Source: Paenochrobactrum pullorum (GTDB taxonomy: Bacteria > Pseudomonadota > Alphaproteobacteria > Rhizobiales > Rhizobiaceae). Taken from it: a stretch of 64,000 bases of DNA. The stretch covers positions 62,001 through 126,000 of the forward strand of contig NZ_JBHEEH010000007.1 in NCBI RefSeq assembly GCF_041929845.1, written 5' to 3'. Below the pieces are notes generated by a model. It did not search any database. It was given only the letters and a program-made list of their open reading frames with translations, and was not told where the DNA came from. Both the position numbers and the translations under genes were made by a program. Below are positions 52,744 through 61,856 of this stretch, one piece after another. Numbering within the stretch: the stretch's first letter is position 1; the number at the start of each line of letters is the position of its first letter.

Positions 52744-53442
52744 ATGTATTTTGATCCCGTTCTTGCCTGGAATAGCCTGCCGTTTTTGCTGACCGCCACT
52801 GCCCGAACGCTGTCCGTGCTTATTCCGGTACTGATTCTAGGCGCGATTTTAGCCGTTTATCTGGCGGTTATCCGTGTCGAAAATCGCAAAGGCTCAGGCT
52901 TTATTGCAGTTTACGTCAATTTTTTCCGTGGTGTCCCAAGCCTTGTTGTTCTTTACATGATCTATAGCGGTCTACCGCAATTCTCGGTCATCCGCGATAC
53001 ATGGCTCTGGACGATTTTCTCGCAAGCCTATCTCTGCGCTTTAATGGGGCTGACCTTGACCCATTCGGCCTATATGACCGAGATTGTTCGTGGGGGACTG
53101 GCGGTTGTTCCTAAAGGTTTGACCGAAGCCTCAGCCGTACTGGGACTTTCTGAGCGCCAGACTTTCTTTCGTTTGAGATTACCATTGGCCATCCGCTATT
53201 CTTTGCGTGCTTATCAGAATGAAATTCTGATTATGATCAAAAGTACTGCTGCGTTAAGTGCGATTACCATCGTGGATCTGACGGCTGCTGCTAACTCGAT
53301 CTTTGATTATACCTATGATCCGTTTACGCCGCTTTTGACGGCTGCTGCGATCTATTGGTGCCTGACCAATATGGTGCGGTTATTGTTCAGCACTGTCGAT
53401 AAAAACCTCAATCGTCATTTGATTGCACATATCAACTCATGA
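52744..53442 (+). CDS. Polar amino-acid ABC importer permease 2 (HisQ/GlnP type)
   Basis: 232 residues from ATG 52744 (the frame is open upstream but that overlaps permease 1). Family motifs FFRGVPSLVVLYMIYSGLPQ and GLAVVPKGLTEASAVLGLSERQTFFRLRLPLAIRYSLRAY. Heterodimer partner of permease 1. Its stop overlaps the next ATG by four bases. Confidence 0.93.
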   Translation: MYFDPVLAWNSLPFLLTATARTLSVLIPVLILGAILAVYLAVIRVENRKGSGFIAVYVNFFRGVPSLVVLYMIYSGLPQFSVIRDTWLWTIFSQAYLCALMGLTLTHSAYMTEIVRGGLAVVPKGLTEASAVLGLSERQTFFRLRLPLAIRYSLRAYQNEILIMIKSTAALSAITIVDLTAAANSIFDYTYDPFTPLLTAAAIYWCLTNMVRLLFSTVDKNLNRHLIAHINS

Positions 53443-54284
53443 TGCAGGAGATCGTCATGCAACATATTAAATCTGAGGAGTTCAGCATGCGTCGATCAAT
53501 CAAGGATCCTGATTTTGAAGCTGGATTGACGAATGAAACATTGTCAAATCAGTCTGTTGTGATCGATATGCGTGACGTGAATAAATATTATGGTTTGTTT
53601 CATGCGCTCAAAAATATCACCTTAAGCATTAAATCCGGCGATATTGTTGTTCTATGCGGGCCTTCAGGCTCGGGGAAATCAACTTTGATCCGTACCGTTA
53701 ATCATCTGGAAAAGCATAATTCCGGAACCATTACCGTAAATGGTATAGAGTTGAAACATGATACAAAATCTGTGCAGGCCGTGCGCTCGCAACTCGGCAT
53801 GGTGTTTCAAAGCTTTAATCTGTTTCCACATTTGACGGTTTTACAAAATTGCACCTTTGCACTGCGTTTGGCACAAAAAATGCAGAAAAATCATGCAATC
53901 GAGCTTGCCATGGAAAAACTGGCAGAAGTGAATATCGCTGCACAGGCCGATAAATATCCGGCAGCATTATCGGGTGGGCAACAACAACGTGTGGCAATCG
54001 CCAGAGCGCTTTGTTTAAAACCACCGATTTTACTGTTTGATGAACCAACGTCAGCGCTTGATCCCGAATCGGTGGGCTCAGTTTTGAAAATTATGGAGCA
54101 ACTGGCGGAAACCGGTATCACGATGGTTTGTGTGACCCATGAATTGGGTTTTGCCCGGAATGTTGCTGATCATTGTGTGTTTATGGAAAACGGCGAAATT
54201 GTTGAACAGGCACCAACAGATCGTTTCTTCGCCAATCCGGAGAGTGCGCGCTTAAAGCATTTTCTGTCTCAGATACTTCATTAA
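53439..54284 (+). CDS. Polar amino-acid ABC importer ATPase (GlnQ/HisP type)
   Basis: 281 residues: Walker A GPSGSGKST, Q-loop MVFQSFNLFPHLTVLQN, signature LSGGQQQRVAIARAL, Walker B LLFDEPTSALDPE, H-loop VTHELGFA. It has about 40 residues before the ATPase fold; internal ATGs at 53457 or 53487 could be the true start. Overlaps the permease gene (ATGA). Confidence 0.94.
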   Translation: MMQEIVMQHIKSEEFSMRRSIKDPDFEAGLTNETLSNQSVVIDMRDVNKYYGLFHALKNITLSIKSGDIVVLCGPSGSGKSTLIRTVNHLEKHNSGTITVNGIELKHDTKSVQAVRSQLGMVFQSFNLFPHLTVLQNCTFALRLAQKMQKNHAIELAMEKLAEVNIAAQADKYPAALSGGQQQRVAIARALCLKPPILLFDEPTSALDPESVGSVLKIMEQLAETGITMVCVTHELGFARNVADHCVFMENGEIVEQAPTDRFFANPESARLKHFLSQILH

Positions 54285-54341
54285 AAAAGCGGCCAATGCT
54301 TAGCCGTTACATTAAATACTGATTTATGGGAGTGCATTTTA

Positions 54342-55124
54342 ATGTCTGCGATAGCTGAAATATCGGAAAATACCCGCTTCATGCCGGATGGCGATGGATA
54401 TAAAGCCAGAATTGGTCTGATTTATATGGCTTCCAGTATCGTGATGGATGCAGAAATGGCTGCAATGGCGGCTGAAGGTGTATCAATCCATACAACGCGC
54501 ATCAAACTGCCGAAAGTAACGGTTGAAGGCATTGAAGCGATGATGAATGCGCCCGAATTGGAGCAGGCAGCGCGTCTTCTTGCTTCCGCTCCGATTGATG
54601 TTTTGTGTTTTGGTGGCACAAGTGCCTCGTTTTTGCATGGCACAGCCTATGATCATGGGCTGATTGCAAAGATGAAATTATGGGCGCCGGACGTTAAAAT
54701 TACCACTGCTTCAACGGCAACGCTTGCCGCGTTAAAAGCAGTTAATGCAGGGCCTGTCGCACTTGCAACTCCTTATGTTGATGAAGTTCATGCCCGCGCT
54801 ATACGATTTTTGGAAGAAAACGGCCATCAGGTGGTTTCACATAAAAACTTGCGCATTGATACCGATCAGGCCTTAGCAGAGGTGCCATTGGAAGAAGTTT
54901 ACCGGTTGGTGCGCGAAGTGGATCATGATGATGCGACAGCGATTTTTATCAGCTGCACCAATTTTCGCAGTGTCGGGGCAATTGAAGCGCTGGAAACAGC
55001 TTTGGGCAAGCCGGTTATTTCGGCCATTCAGGCATCTTTCTGGCACAGTAGCGGTTTGGTGACAAAAGAGGGCAGTAAACCGGGCTATGGTTCATTGATG
55101 AGCAAACCGGTTATCACCGTTTAA
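54342..55124 (+). CDS. Asp/Glu racemase-superfamily enzyme (maleate isomerase/arylmalonate decarboxylase-like)
   Basis: 260 residues with the two-cysteine layout of this superfamily: C89 in DVLCFGGTSASF and C205 in FISCTNFRSVG, plus TASTATLAALKAV. Relatives are maleate cis-trans isomerase, arylmalonate decarboxylase and hydantoin racemase. No ligand-specific motif decides between them. Same direction, 57 bp after the importer ATPase, so it acts on the imported compound or its product. The divergent LysR probably controls it. Confidence 0.85.
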   Translation: MSAIAEISENTRFMPDGDGYKARIGLIYMASSIVMDAEMAAMAAEGVSIHTTRIKLPKVTVEGIEAMMNAPELEQAARLLASAPIDVLCFGGTSASFLHGTAYDHGLIAKMKLWAPDVKITTASTATLAALKAVNAGPVALATPYVDEVHARAIRFLEENGHQVVSHKNLRIDTDQALAEVPLEEVYRLVREVDHDDATAIFISCTNFRSVGAIEALETALGKPVISAIQASFWHSSGLVTKEGSKPGYGSLMSKPVITV

Positions 55125-55207
55125 ACGATCAAAATTCTCAAATTTTCAACAACGTCACATAGTTGTGTGTGACGTCACGATGATGCTTACTTTGAAGGTG
55201 AGTTATA

Positions 55208-56185
55208 ATGGCAAATGCTGAACGCCTGAGCGAAAGCGCAACAAATTCCGACAATAACATTGGCGCATTGCTATTTTATAGTGACTTTGACAGTCCGGAC
55301 GAGTGGAAAGAAGTTATCAAGGCTGAATTGCCGGAGCTTGACTTCCGAGTTTATCCGGATGTCGGTGATCCGGCAGAGGTTAAATATATTCTGGCATGGA
55401 AGCCCTATGACGGTTTTTTCAAGGAATTTAACAATCTGTCGCTGGTGATTAATCTTGGCGCGGGTGTGGATGCATTGTTGCAGCGCACAGATTTGCCGCA
55501 AGTGCCGATTGCGCGATTGTCGGATAGCGGCATGGTGCAATTGATGAAAAGCTATGTACTGTTTGCAGTGTTGCGTTATGCACGCGACATTCCAAGTTTT
55601 GAAGCGGCAAAACGCGCCAAAAGCTGGACTTATATTCATCCGCGCCCGCTGCACCGGATTAAAGTCGGTGTCATCGGTCTTGGACAACTTGGTGGTTCCG
55701 TTGCCGCGGCATTGAGCGCCTTGAGTTTTGATGTACGCGGTTGGGATGCTTATCCGAAAACCATTGAAGGCGTTAAGGTCTTTGCGCGCGACGAATTTGA
55801 TCAGTTTACCAATGATCTCGATATTTGCGTCAATATGTTGCCGTTAACACCTGAAACAACCGGTTTGCTGGGAGAAGAATTTTTCAAAAATCTTCCATCC
55901 GGCTGTCATTTCATCAATGCTTCGCGCGGTGCTGTCATTGATGAAAATGCGCTTTTGCAAGCGCTTCAAAGCGGGCATATAGCAGGTGCTACACTGGATG
56001 CTTTTTGTGTGGAACCATTGCCTGAAGATCACCCGTTTTGGGTGATGGAAAATGTGCTGATTACACCGCATTTAGCCAGCATTACCGTGCCCGAAACAGC
56101 AGCGCTTGATGTGGTTGAAAATATTCGACGTATCAATCGCGGTGAAATGCCGAAACATCAGATCAACTTCGCCAAAGGTTATTAA
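55208..56185 (+). CDS. D-2-hydroxyacid dehydrogenase, GhrA type
   Basis: 325 residues: NAD(P) motif VGVIGLGQLGGSVA at about 155, catalytic Arg/Glu/His parts in INASRGAVIDENAL, LDAFCVEPLPEDHPFW and LITPHLASITVPETAA. Glyoxylate/hydroxypyruvate reductase A family, which reduces short 2-oxoacids or oxidises D-2-hydroxyacids. Last gene of the importer/racemase operon; it may process a 2-oxoacid or hydroxyacid made from the imported amino- or dicarboxylic acid. Confidence 0.9.
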   Translation: MANAERLSESATNSDNNIGALLFYSDFDSPDEWKEVIKAELPELDFRVYPDVGDPAEVKYILAWKPYDGFFKEFNNLSLVINLGAGVDALLQRTDLPQVPIARLSDSGMVQLMKSYVLFAVLRYARDIPSFEAAKRAKSWTYIHPRPLHRIKVGVIGLGQLGGSVAAALSALSFDVRGWDAYPKTIEGVKVFARDEFDQFTNDLDICVNMLPLTPETTGLLGEEFFKNLPSGCHFINASRGAVIDENALLQALQSGHIAGATLDAFCVEPLPEDHPFWVMENVLITPHLASITVPETAALDVVENIRRINRGEMPKHQINFAKGY

Positions 56186-56218
56186 TCTGATTGTTCCAAT
56201 GATTTTTCCTCCGTCCTC

Positions 56219-56268
56219 AAAAAAAGAACGCTCCCGACGAACCGCACTTTTGTCAGGAGTGTTTTTTA
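56219..56268. terminator. Bidirectional terminator
   Basis: Hairpin aacgctcc/ggagtgtt with one G-U pair, extended inward by gac/gtc after a mismatch, flanked by an A-run and a T-run. It lies between the converging dehydrogenase and membrane-protein genes. Confidence 0.75.
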
Positions 56269-56296
56269 GGGACGGGATGTTTCGTAAATGGATAGA

Positions 56297-56752
56297 TTAC
56301 TGTGCTTTTAGCTTGGCAGCATTTACTTGTTTGATGGCTTGTTTGATGCCGATCCACAAACTAATACGGATAATAAAAAGGCTGATTAAAAATAAAATGC
56401 CTGCCACACCGGCAATCAGCATCGGGCCATTATATTCAATTTCACGCATTAAGTGTTGATTGGTTGCTACGCCCAATCCCCCGATGGCTGCAAAGAAAAT
56501 TATGGTAACAATGACGCACAGAACAGAGATTTTCCATATGCGTGCACTCGCAGGTGCCGTCTGTTCGCGCATTACCCAGTTGCGTGCCATTGTCATTGCA
56601 GCGGCAGCAGTAATGACAAAGCCTATTGTGGCCATTTCGAGCTGGAAGAAATAATTGATTGCCAGATACACAATAGCCATCAGTGCAAAAATGGCTGCAT
56701 AAACTCCAACCAGAAATGTGGCGGAAGCGGGACGGGCTTCGGAAGAAGACAT
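56297..56752 (-). CDS. Unknown four-TM membrane protein
   Basis: Not recognised by family. 151 residues from ATG 56752, which has CGAGG six bases upstream; the longer frame to 56893 is rejected. Four hydrophobic helices: TFLVGVYAAIFALMAIVYLAI, ATIGFVITAAAAMTMA, ISVLCVIVTIIFFAAIGGLGV and MLIAGVAGILFLISLFIIRISLW; C-terminus basic (KQAIKQVNAAKLKAQ). Monocistronic. Confidence 0.75.
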   Translation of the reverse strand: MSSSEARPASATFLVGVYAAIFALMAIVYLAINYFFQLEMATIGFVITAAAAMTMARNWVMREQTAPASARIWKISVLCVIVTIIFFAAIGGLGVATNQHLMREIEYNGPMLIAGVAGILFLISLFIIRISLWIGIKQAIKQVNAAKLKAQ

Positions 56753-57418
56753 GGATACCTCGGTATTAAACTTTGATCTGTGATTTTGAATATGAATACC
56801 ATTGTGGGGCAATGGCGAAATTTTGGTTTTAAATAGTGCTCGAAAGCTTTTTATGCATTCTTGTTTGAGCAGACGAGCAAAAACTAATTGCATTTATCAT
56901 GATAATTGTCGTTTCCCTGCTAGTTTGACAATATCGACCAGATCAATTTGCGGGATATAATGGTGTTAAAAATGATGCGCAATTCACGATCAGTTCAAAA
57001 GAGACGGTCACGTCATTTATAGCGAGCAAACAAATGGTTACGCATTTTCTTTTTCATTTTATGAACGAAAATATCTGATTCTTAAAAAAATACATAAAAT
57101 TTATTTAAAAATGACGATTGGATGAATTGCATTGAATTTCACATAAGTTATTATTATTAATGAATATTTTTGTATTATCGTTTGCGTGCAGCATTTGTGA
57201 TTTCTCACTTTCAACATCTATTGGTATAATTGCCTATTGTTTTTTCGCTTTTTTTCGTATGAATTCGTATAGCTTTCGTAATGAGGAGATAATGAAGCAG
57301 TCAGTGTTCGTGTAATCCGGCCAGTGACTCATATTGATTGGTGTTATTCACGTGCATGAGTTTCGCTCTGTTTGTAGAGCTTTTTAGTGATCGCCAACTG
57401 ACCTTTTGGAGGGAAGAT
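56753..57418. other. Long AT-rich noncoding region upstream of ugpB
   Basis: 666 bp without a credible long ORF. It holds the promoters of the membrane protein (minus) and the ugp operon (plus). Near the right end a GAGGAG site leads into a 7-codon frame MKQSVFV (57292-57315), which may be a leader peptide or chance. No strong hairpin seen; length suggests a long 5' UTR or an unseen small RNA. Confidence 0.5.
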
Positions 57419-58723
57419 ATGCATACCCGTTTGATGACAACGACAATTCTCACCGGACTTCTGGGACTTGCACTGACCGCACCTGTCCTGGCACAAACCG
57501 AATTGGCTTGGTGGCACGCAATGGCCGGAGCCAATAACGAAGTGGTCAATGAATTGGCCAAAGAGTTCAATGAGAGCCAGAGCGAATATAAAGTCGCTCC
57601 TGTTTATAAAGGCAGCTATCCGGAAGCATTGAATGCTGGTGTTGCCGCATTCCGCGCCAAGCAGCCGCCAGCAATTTTGCAGGTATTCGATGCTGGTAGC
57701 GGTGTGATGATGGCGGCCGAAGGTGCTGTGATGCCTGTGGCCGAAGCATTGGAAAAGGGCGGCTATAAATTCGACAAATCCGCTTACCTTTCCGGTATCA
57801 CCGCTTATTACTCCAAACCGGACGGTACTATGCTGTCCTTCCCTTACAACTCGTCTTCTCCGGTTCTTTATTACAATAAAGATGCTTTTACAAAGGCCGG
57901 CCTTGATGCAGAAAATCCGCCAAAGACATGGCCGGAAGTTTTTGAAGCTGCCAGAAAAATTAAATCCAGCGGTGCATCGGATTGTGGTTTCACCTCCACT
58001 TGGCTGACATGGATCCAGACCGAAAACTTAGCCGCATGGAACAATGTCTCCTACGGCAGCAATGAAAACGGTCTTGCCGGCAATGATGTGAAGCTTGCAT
58101 TTAACAAAGAGCCGTTTGTGAGCCACTTCCAGTCTATTGCTGATCTGGCCAAAGAAGGCGTGTTCCGTTACGGCGGTCGCACCTCGGAAGCTAAAAACCT
58201 GTTCCTCTCCGGTGAATGCGCTATTATGACTGAATCATCCGGTGGTCTGGGTGATGTGATCAAGTCGGGCATCAATTATGGTATCGGCCAGCTGCCTTAT
58301 TATGAAGGTCACGGCCCGCAGAACACCATTCCTGGCGGTGCAAGTCTTTGGGTTTTTGCAGGCCTGAGCGACGACCAGTATAAGGGTGTTGCCGAGTTCT
58401 TCAATTTCCTCTCACAGACAAAGATTCAGCAAAAACTACATGAAGTTTCCGGTTATCTGCCAGTGACCATGGAAGCCTATAAGGCAACCAAGGATTCCGG
58501 TTTCTATGAAAAGAATCCTGGCCGCGAAACACCCATCCTGCAGATGATGGGTCGTGAGCCGACAGAAAACTCTAAAGGTGTTCGTCTGGTAAACCTGCCG
58601 CAGGTTCGTGACATCATGAACGAAGAGTTTGAAGCTATGCTCGCCGGTAATCAGGATGCGCAGACAGCTTTGGATAAAGCGGTTAAGCGTGGTGATGCAG
58701 CAATTGCGGAAGCAATTCGCTAA
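57419..58723 (+). CDS. ugpB: Glycerol-3-phosphate-type periplasmic binding protein (UgpB-like)
   Basis: 434 residues, SBP family 1, signal peptide about 1-23 (TAPVLA-QT). UgpB features: ELAWWHAMAGANNEVVNELAKEFNESQ at the mature N-terminus, QVFDAGSGVMM, SFPYNSSSPVLYYNKDAF, and WLTWIQTENLAAWNN, whose aromatic residues form the glycerol-phosphate pocket. ATG 57419 follows GGAGGGAA; the frame is open to 57338 without a site. First of ugpBAEC. Related binding proteins take up other phosphodiesters, so exact ligand is inferred. Confidence 0.92.
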   Translation: MHTRLMTTTILTGLLGLALTAPVLAQTELAWWHAMAGANNEVVNELAKEFNESQSEYKVAPVYKGSYPEALNAGVAAFRAKQPPAILQVFDAGSGVMMAAEGAVMPVAEALEKGGYKFDKSAYLSGITAYYSKPDGTMLSFPYNSSSPVLYYNKDAFTKAGLDAENPPKTWPEVFEAARKIKSSGASDCGFTSTWLTWIQTENLAAWNNVSYGSNENGLAGNDVKLAFNKEPFVSHFQSIADLAKEGVFRYGGRTSEAKNLFLSGECAIMTESSGGLGDVIKSGINYGIGQLPYYEGHGPQNTIPGGASLWVFAGLSDDQYKGVAEFFNFLSQTKIQQKLHEVSGYLPVTMEAYKATKDSGFYEKNPGRETPILQMMGREPTENSKGVRLVNLPQVRDIMNEEFEAMLAGNQDAQTALDKAVKRGDAAIAEAIR

Positions 58724-58743
58724 AATGCATCATCTTTGAGCTT

Positions 58744-58775
58744 CTGCCGCCTGTTCTTAAAAAAACTGGCGGCAG
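58744..58775 (+). promoter_or_regulatory. Intercistronic stem-loop after ugpB
   Basis: A perfect ctgccgcc/ggcggcag stem with a 16-nt A-rich loop lies between the binding-protein stop and ugpA. Same position and style as in the other importer operons here. Confidence 0.65.
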
Positions 58776-58795
58776 TCTTGTTTAAAGGAGAGATC

Positions 58796-59677
58796 GTGCA
58801 GAAAGTTACCTTTCCCAATAAGGTTCTGCCCTATGTGCTGGTGGCACCGCAAATTATTTTAACTGTTATTTTCTTCTTCTGGCCCGCCAGTCAGGCGATT
58901 TACCAATCGTTGATGCGTGAAGATCCCTTTGGCTTGCGCAGTGCTTTTGTAGGCCTAGCTAATTTCCAAACGGTACTTTCTGATCCAAATTATCTGCATT
59001 CTTTTAAAATAACGATTGTTTTCAACGTTTTGACAACTTTGTTGGCTATGGGCGTTGCACTTTTGCTGGCGACAGCCGTTGATAAGGTAGTGAAGGGGCA
59101 GACTTTCTACCGTACATTGTTGATCTGGCCTTATGCTGTTGCACCGGCGGTGGCCGGTATGCTTTGGCTGTTCATGTTTAATCCGGCTATGGGGACACTT
59201 GCCTATTTGCTGCGTAAAAACGGCGTTTATTGGGATCCGCTTTTGAATGGTGATCAAGCAATGGGTTTGATCGTTGTTGCGGCAGCGTGGAAACAGATCA
59301 GTTATAATTTCCTGTTCTTTGTGGCGGGCCTACAGGCTATTCCGAAGTCATTGATCGAAGCCGCTGCTATTGATGGGGCGAGGGGAGCTCGACGTTTCTG
59401 GACGATTGTTTTTCCGCTTCTGGCTCCAACCACTTTCTTCTTGATGGTAGTCAACATCGTTTACGCATTCTTTGACACGTTTGGCATTATCCACTCTGTC
59501 ACGGGTGGCGGGCCTGCCAAGGCCACCGAAACGTTGGTTTATAAGGTCTATAACGATGGTTTCGTTAATTTGAGCCTGGGTACATCGGCTGCACAATCGG
59601 TAATCTTGATGATTATCGTCATCGCTTTAACCGCAATTCAGTTCCGCTTCATTGAGAAGCGCGTGCATTATTCTTAG
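58796..59677 (+). CDS. ugpA: Glycerol-3-phosphate-type ABC importer permease UgpA
   Basis: 293 residues from GTG 58796 (AAAGGAGA seven bases upstream); this matches UgpA length, so the frame to 58736 is rejected. Six TM helices; LPYVLVAPQIILTVIFFFWPASQAIYQSL at the N-terminus; docking loop EAAAIDGARGARRFWTIVFPLLAPTTFFL. Confidence 0.93.
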   Translation: MQKVTFPNKVLPYVLVAPQIILTVIFFFWPASQAIYQSLMREDPFGLRSAFVGLANFQTVLSDPNYLHSFKITIVFNVLTTLLAMGVALLLATAVDKVVKGQTFYRTLLIWPYAVAPAVAGMLWLFMFNPAMGTLAYLLRKNGVYWDPLLNGDQAMGLIVVAAAWKQISYNFLFFVAGLQAIPKSLIEAAAIDGARGARRFWTIVFPLLAPTTFFLMVVNIVYAFFDTFGIIHSVTGGGPAKATETLVYKVYNDGFVNLSLGTSAAQSVILMIIVIALTAIQFRFIEKRVHYS

Positions 59678-59692
59678 AGGAGGGCGGCTGTT

Positions 59693-60541
59693 ATGATTGA
59701 AAAACGTCCGCTATCCAGTTTGATTGGGCATTTCATCCTGATCCTTGGGGTGATTATCGTCGCTTTTCCGATTTATTACACCTTCATCGCGTCATCGATG
59801 AGTTCGATCGAAATCATTCGCGCACCGATGTCATTGCTGCCGGGTGACCATCTGGTGGAAAATTATAAATCGGCGATTTTTGGTGGGGTGGAACGCGTTG
59901 TTGGTGTGAGCCTAGAACGCTTGTTGTGGAACACATTTGTTGTTTCCATGGTGATTGCTGTCGGCAAAATTATCGTGTCGTTTTTGTCGGCCTTTGCAAT
60001 TGTGTTCTTCCGGTTCCGCTTCCGGATGGTGTTTTTCTGGATGATTTTCGTCACCCTGATGCTGCCGGTGGAAGTGCGCATTTTGCCGACTTACAAGGTG
60101 ATCGTCGATCTTGGAATGATTGATACCTATGCCGGTTTGACGCTTCCCTTGATTGCCTCAGCGACTGCGACATTCCTGTTTCGCCAGTTTTTCCTGACCA
60201 TTCCGGGTGAGTTGGTGGAGGCTGCGCGCATCGATAATGCAGGCCCTTGGCGCTTCATACGTGATATTTTGCTGCCGCTTTCAAAGACAAATATTGCAGC
60301 GCTTTTTGTGATCTTGTTTATCTATGGCTGGACGCAATATTTGTGGCCGCTTCTTGTCACCAATGATGCGAAAATGAATACAATTATTATCGGTTTGCGA
60401 CGTATGGTCGATTTTGCCGATGCTTCCACACCATGGAATTACGTCATGGTTACAGCAATTCTGGCGATCCTGCCGCCCATCCTCGTGGTGGTGCTGATGC
60501 AGCGTTGGTTCGTCAAAGGTCTGGTTGAAACGGAAAAATAA
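59693..60541 (+). CDS. ugpE: Glycerol-3-phosphate-type ABC importer permease UgpE
   Basis: 282 residues, six TM helices; ILGVIIVAFPIYYTFIASSMS at the N-terminus and docking loop EAARIDNAGPWRFIRDILLPLSKTNIAALFV; usual UgpE length (about 281). AGAGGAGGG site upstream. Stop overlaps the ugpC ATG by one base (TAATG). Confidence 0.94.
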   Translation: MIEKRPLSSLIGHFILILGVIIVAFPIYYTFIASSMSSIEIIRAPMSLLPGDHLVENYKSAIFGGVERVVGVSLERLLWNTFVVSMVIAVGKIIVSFLSAFAIVFFRFRFRMVFFWMIFVTLMLPVEVRILPTYKVIVDLGMIDTYAGLTLPLIASATATFLFRQFFLTIPGELVEAARIDNAGPWRFIRDILLPLSKTNIAALFVILFIYGWTQYLWPLLVTNDAKMNTIIIGLRRMVDFADASTPWNYVMVTAILAILPPILVVVLMQRWFVKGLVETEK

Positions 60542-61602
60542 TGAGTAAAATTATTCTCGATAATGTTCGCAAATCCTATGATGGCAAAAATGATGTTATC
60601 AAAGGTGTTTCTCTGACCATTGATGACGGCGAATTTCTCGTGTTGGTCGGGCCTTCCGGTTGCGGGAAATCGACGCTTTTGCGCATGATCGCAGGCCTTG
60701 AAAGCATCACATCGGGCACAATTTCTATCCGTGATCGTGTGGTCAATGATATTGAACCATCCGAGCGTGATATTGCAATGGTATTCCAAAATTATGCGCT
60801 TTATCCGCATATGACGGTGCGCGAAAATTTGGCCTATGGTCTTAAAAACCGCAAAACCCCGAAAGCCGAGATTGAACGCCGCATTGAAGCGACATCAAAA
60901 TCGCTGGAAATTCATGATTTTCTTGATCGCAAACCGCGCCAGCTATCTGGCGGTCAGCGCCAGCGCGTGGCTATGGGACGTGCGATTGTGCGTGAACCGG
61001 CAGCATTTTTGTTTGACGAGCCGCTTTCCAATCTGGATGCGAAATTGCGCGTGCAGATGCGGGTGGAAATCAAACGATTGCAACGCGCATTGGCGACCAC
61101 AAGCGTTTATGTGACCCATGACCAGATGGAGGCCATGACGCTTGCCGACAGGCTGGTGGTCTTGAATGGCGGGCATATTGAACAAGTCGGCACACCGATT
61201 GAGCTTTATGAAAAGCCTGCTACGACCTTTGTGGCAACCTTTATTGGTTCACCATCAATGAATTTGTTGGCGCTTGATCAGGTTGGTAACAGTAATTTTG
61301 CGTTGAATTTGGGCGCTGGTGCTGACCTCTTAAGCAAAATCCATACAATCGGAGTTCGTCCTGAAGATGTGGTGATTGTCGATGCAGACAGCAAACCTGC
61401 ATTTAAAGCGCAGGTTCATGTGGATGCGATCGAATTGGTAGGCGCAGAAAGCTATATTCACAGCCATTTAAATGATGATGTGAGCTTTATTTTCCGAGTT
61501 GCAGGACGCAGCCGTATCAATGTCGGTGACCTGCTTCATATCGGCGCCGAGGCTGAAAATATTCATCTGTTTGATCAGGACGGAAAGCGGATTAATCTTT
61601 AA
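60541..61602 (+). CDS. ugpC: Glycerol-3-phosphate-type ABC importer ATPase UgpC
   Basis: 353 residues, MalK/UgpC family: Walker A GPSGCGKST, Q-loop MVFQNYALYPHMTV, signature LSGGQRQRVAMGRAIV, Walker B FLFDEPLSNLDAKLR, H-loop VTHDQMEAMTL, then C-terminal OB/TOBE domain (about 240-353, IGVRPEDVVIVD). Last gene of the operon. Two hairpins follow. Confidence 0.95.
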   Translation: MSKIILDNVRKSYDGKNDVIKGVSLTIDDGEFLVLVGPSGCGKSTLLRMIAGLESITSGTISIRDRVVNDIEPSERDIAMVFQNYALYPHMTVRENLAYGLKNRKTPKAEIERRIEATSKSLEIHDFLDRKPRQLSGGQRQRVAMGRAIVREPAAFLFDEPLSNLDAKLRVQMRVEIKRLQRALATTSVYVTHDQMEAMTLADRLVVLNGGHIEQVGTPIELYEKPATTFVATFIGSPSMNLLALDQVGNSNFALNLGAGADLLSKIHTIGVRPEDVVIVDADSKPAFKAQVHVDAIELVGAESYIHSHLNDDVSFIFRVAGRSRINVGDLLHIGAEAENIHLFDQDGKRINL

Positions 61603-61666
61603 AAAACAAATGGTCAGCTTGGTTTGAACAAAGCTGACTGAAAAAATAATTATACATGAATTTTAG

Positions 61667-61690
61667 CTGGCGGAATGTTTGTTCCGCCAG
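61667..61690 (+). terminator. Terminator after the ugp operon
   Basis: A 9-bp stem ctggcggaa/ttccgccag with a 6-nt loop followed by a T-rich tract. A weaker hairpin (gtcagctt/aagctgac, 61613-61638) just upstream may act with it. Confidence 0.75.
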
Positions 61691-61856
61691 TCTTTCTGAT
61701 TTGTTGTTTTTTATAAATTAGAATTTTTGAATTATTTTTTGTTAAATATGGAATTATTCTTTCGTCTCTGTTGACAGAGGCAAGATTTAGTCCAACTATT
61801 TACTCTTCGCATTAAAAGCGAGCGGCGTGGAGGCGCCGTATAAATGGGAGGATTTC

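Noticed and set aside
61823..61840. Small cggcg/cgccg hairpin before the FbpA/AfuA-like gene as a riboswitch
   Set aside because: Only five base pairs, no conserved aptamer pattern recognised, and its position just before the ribosome site is compatible with chance.
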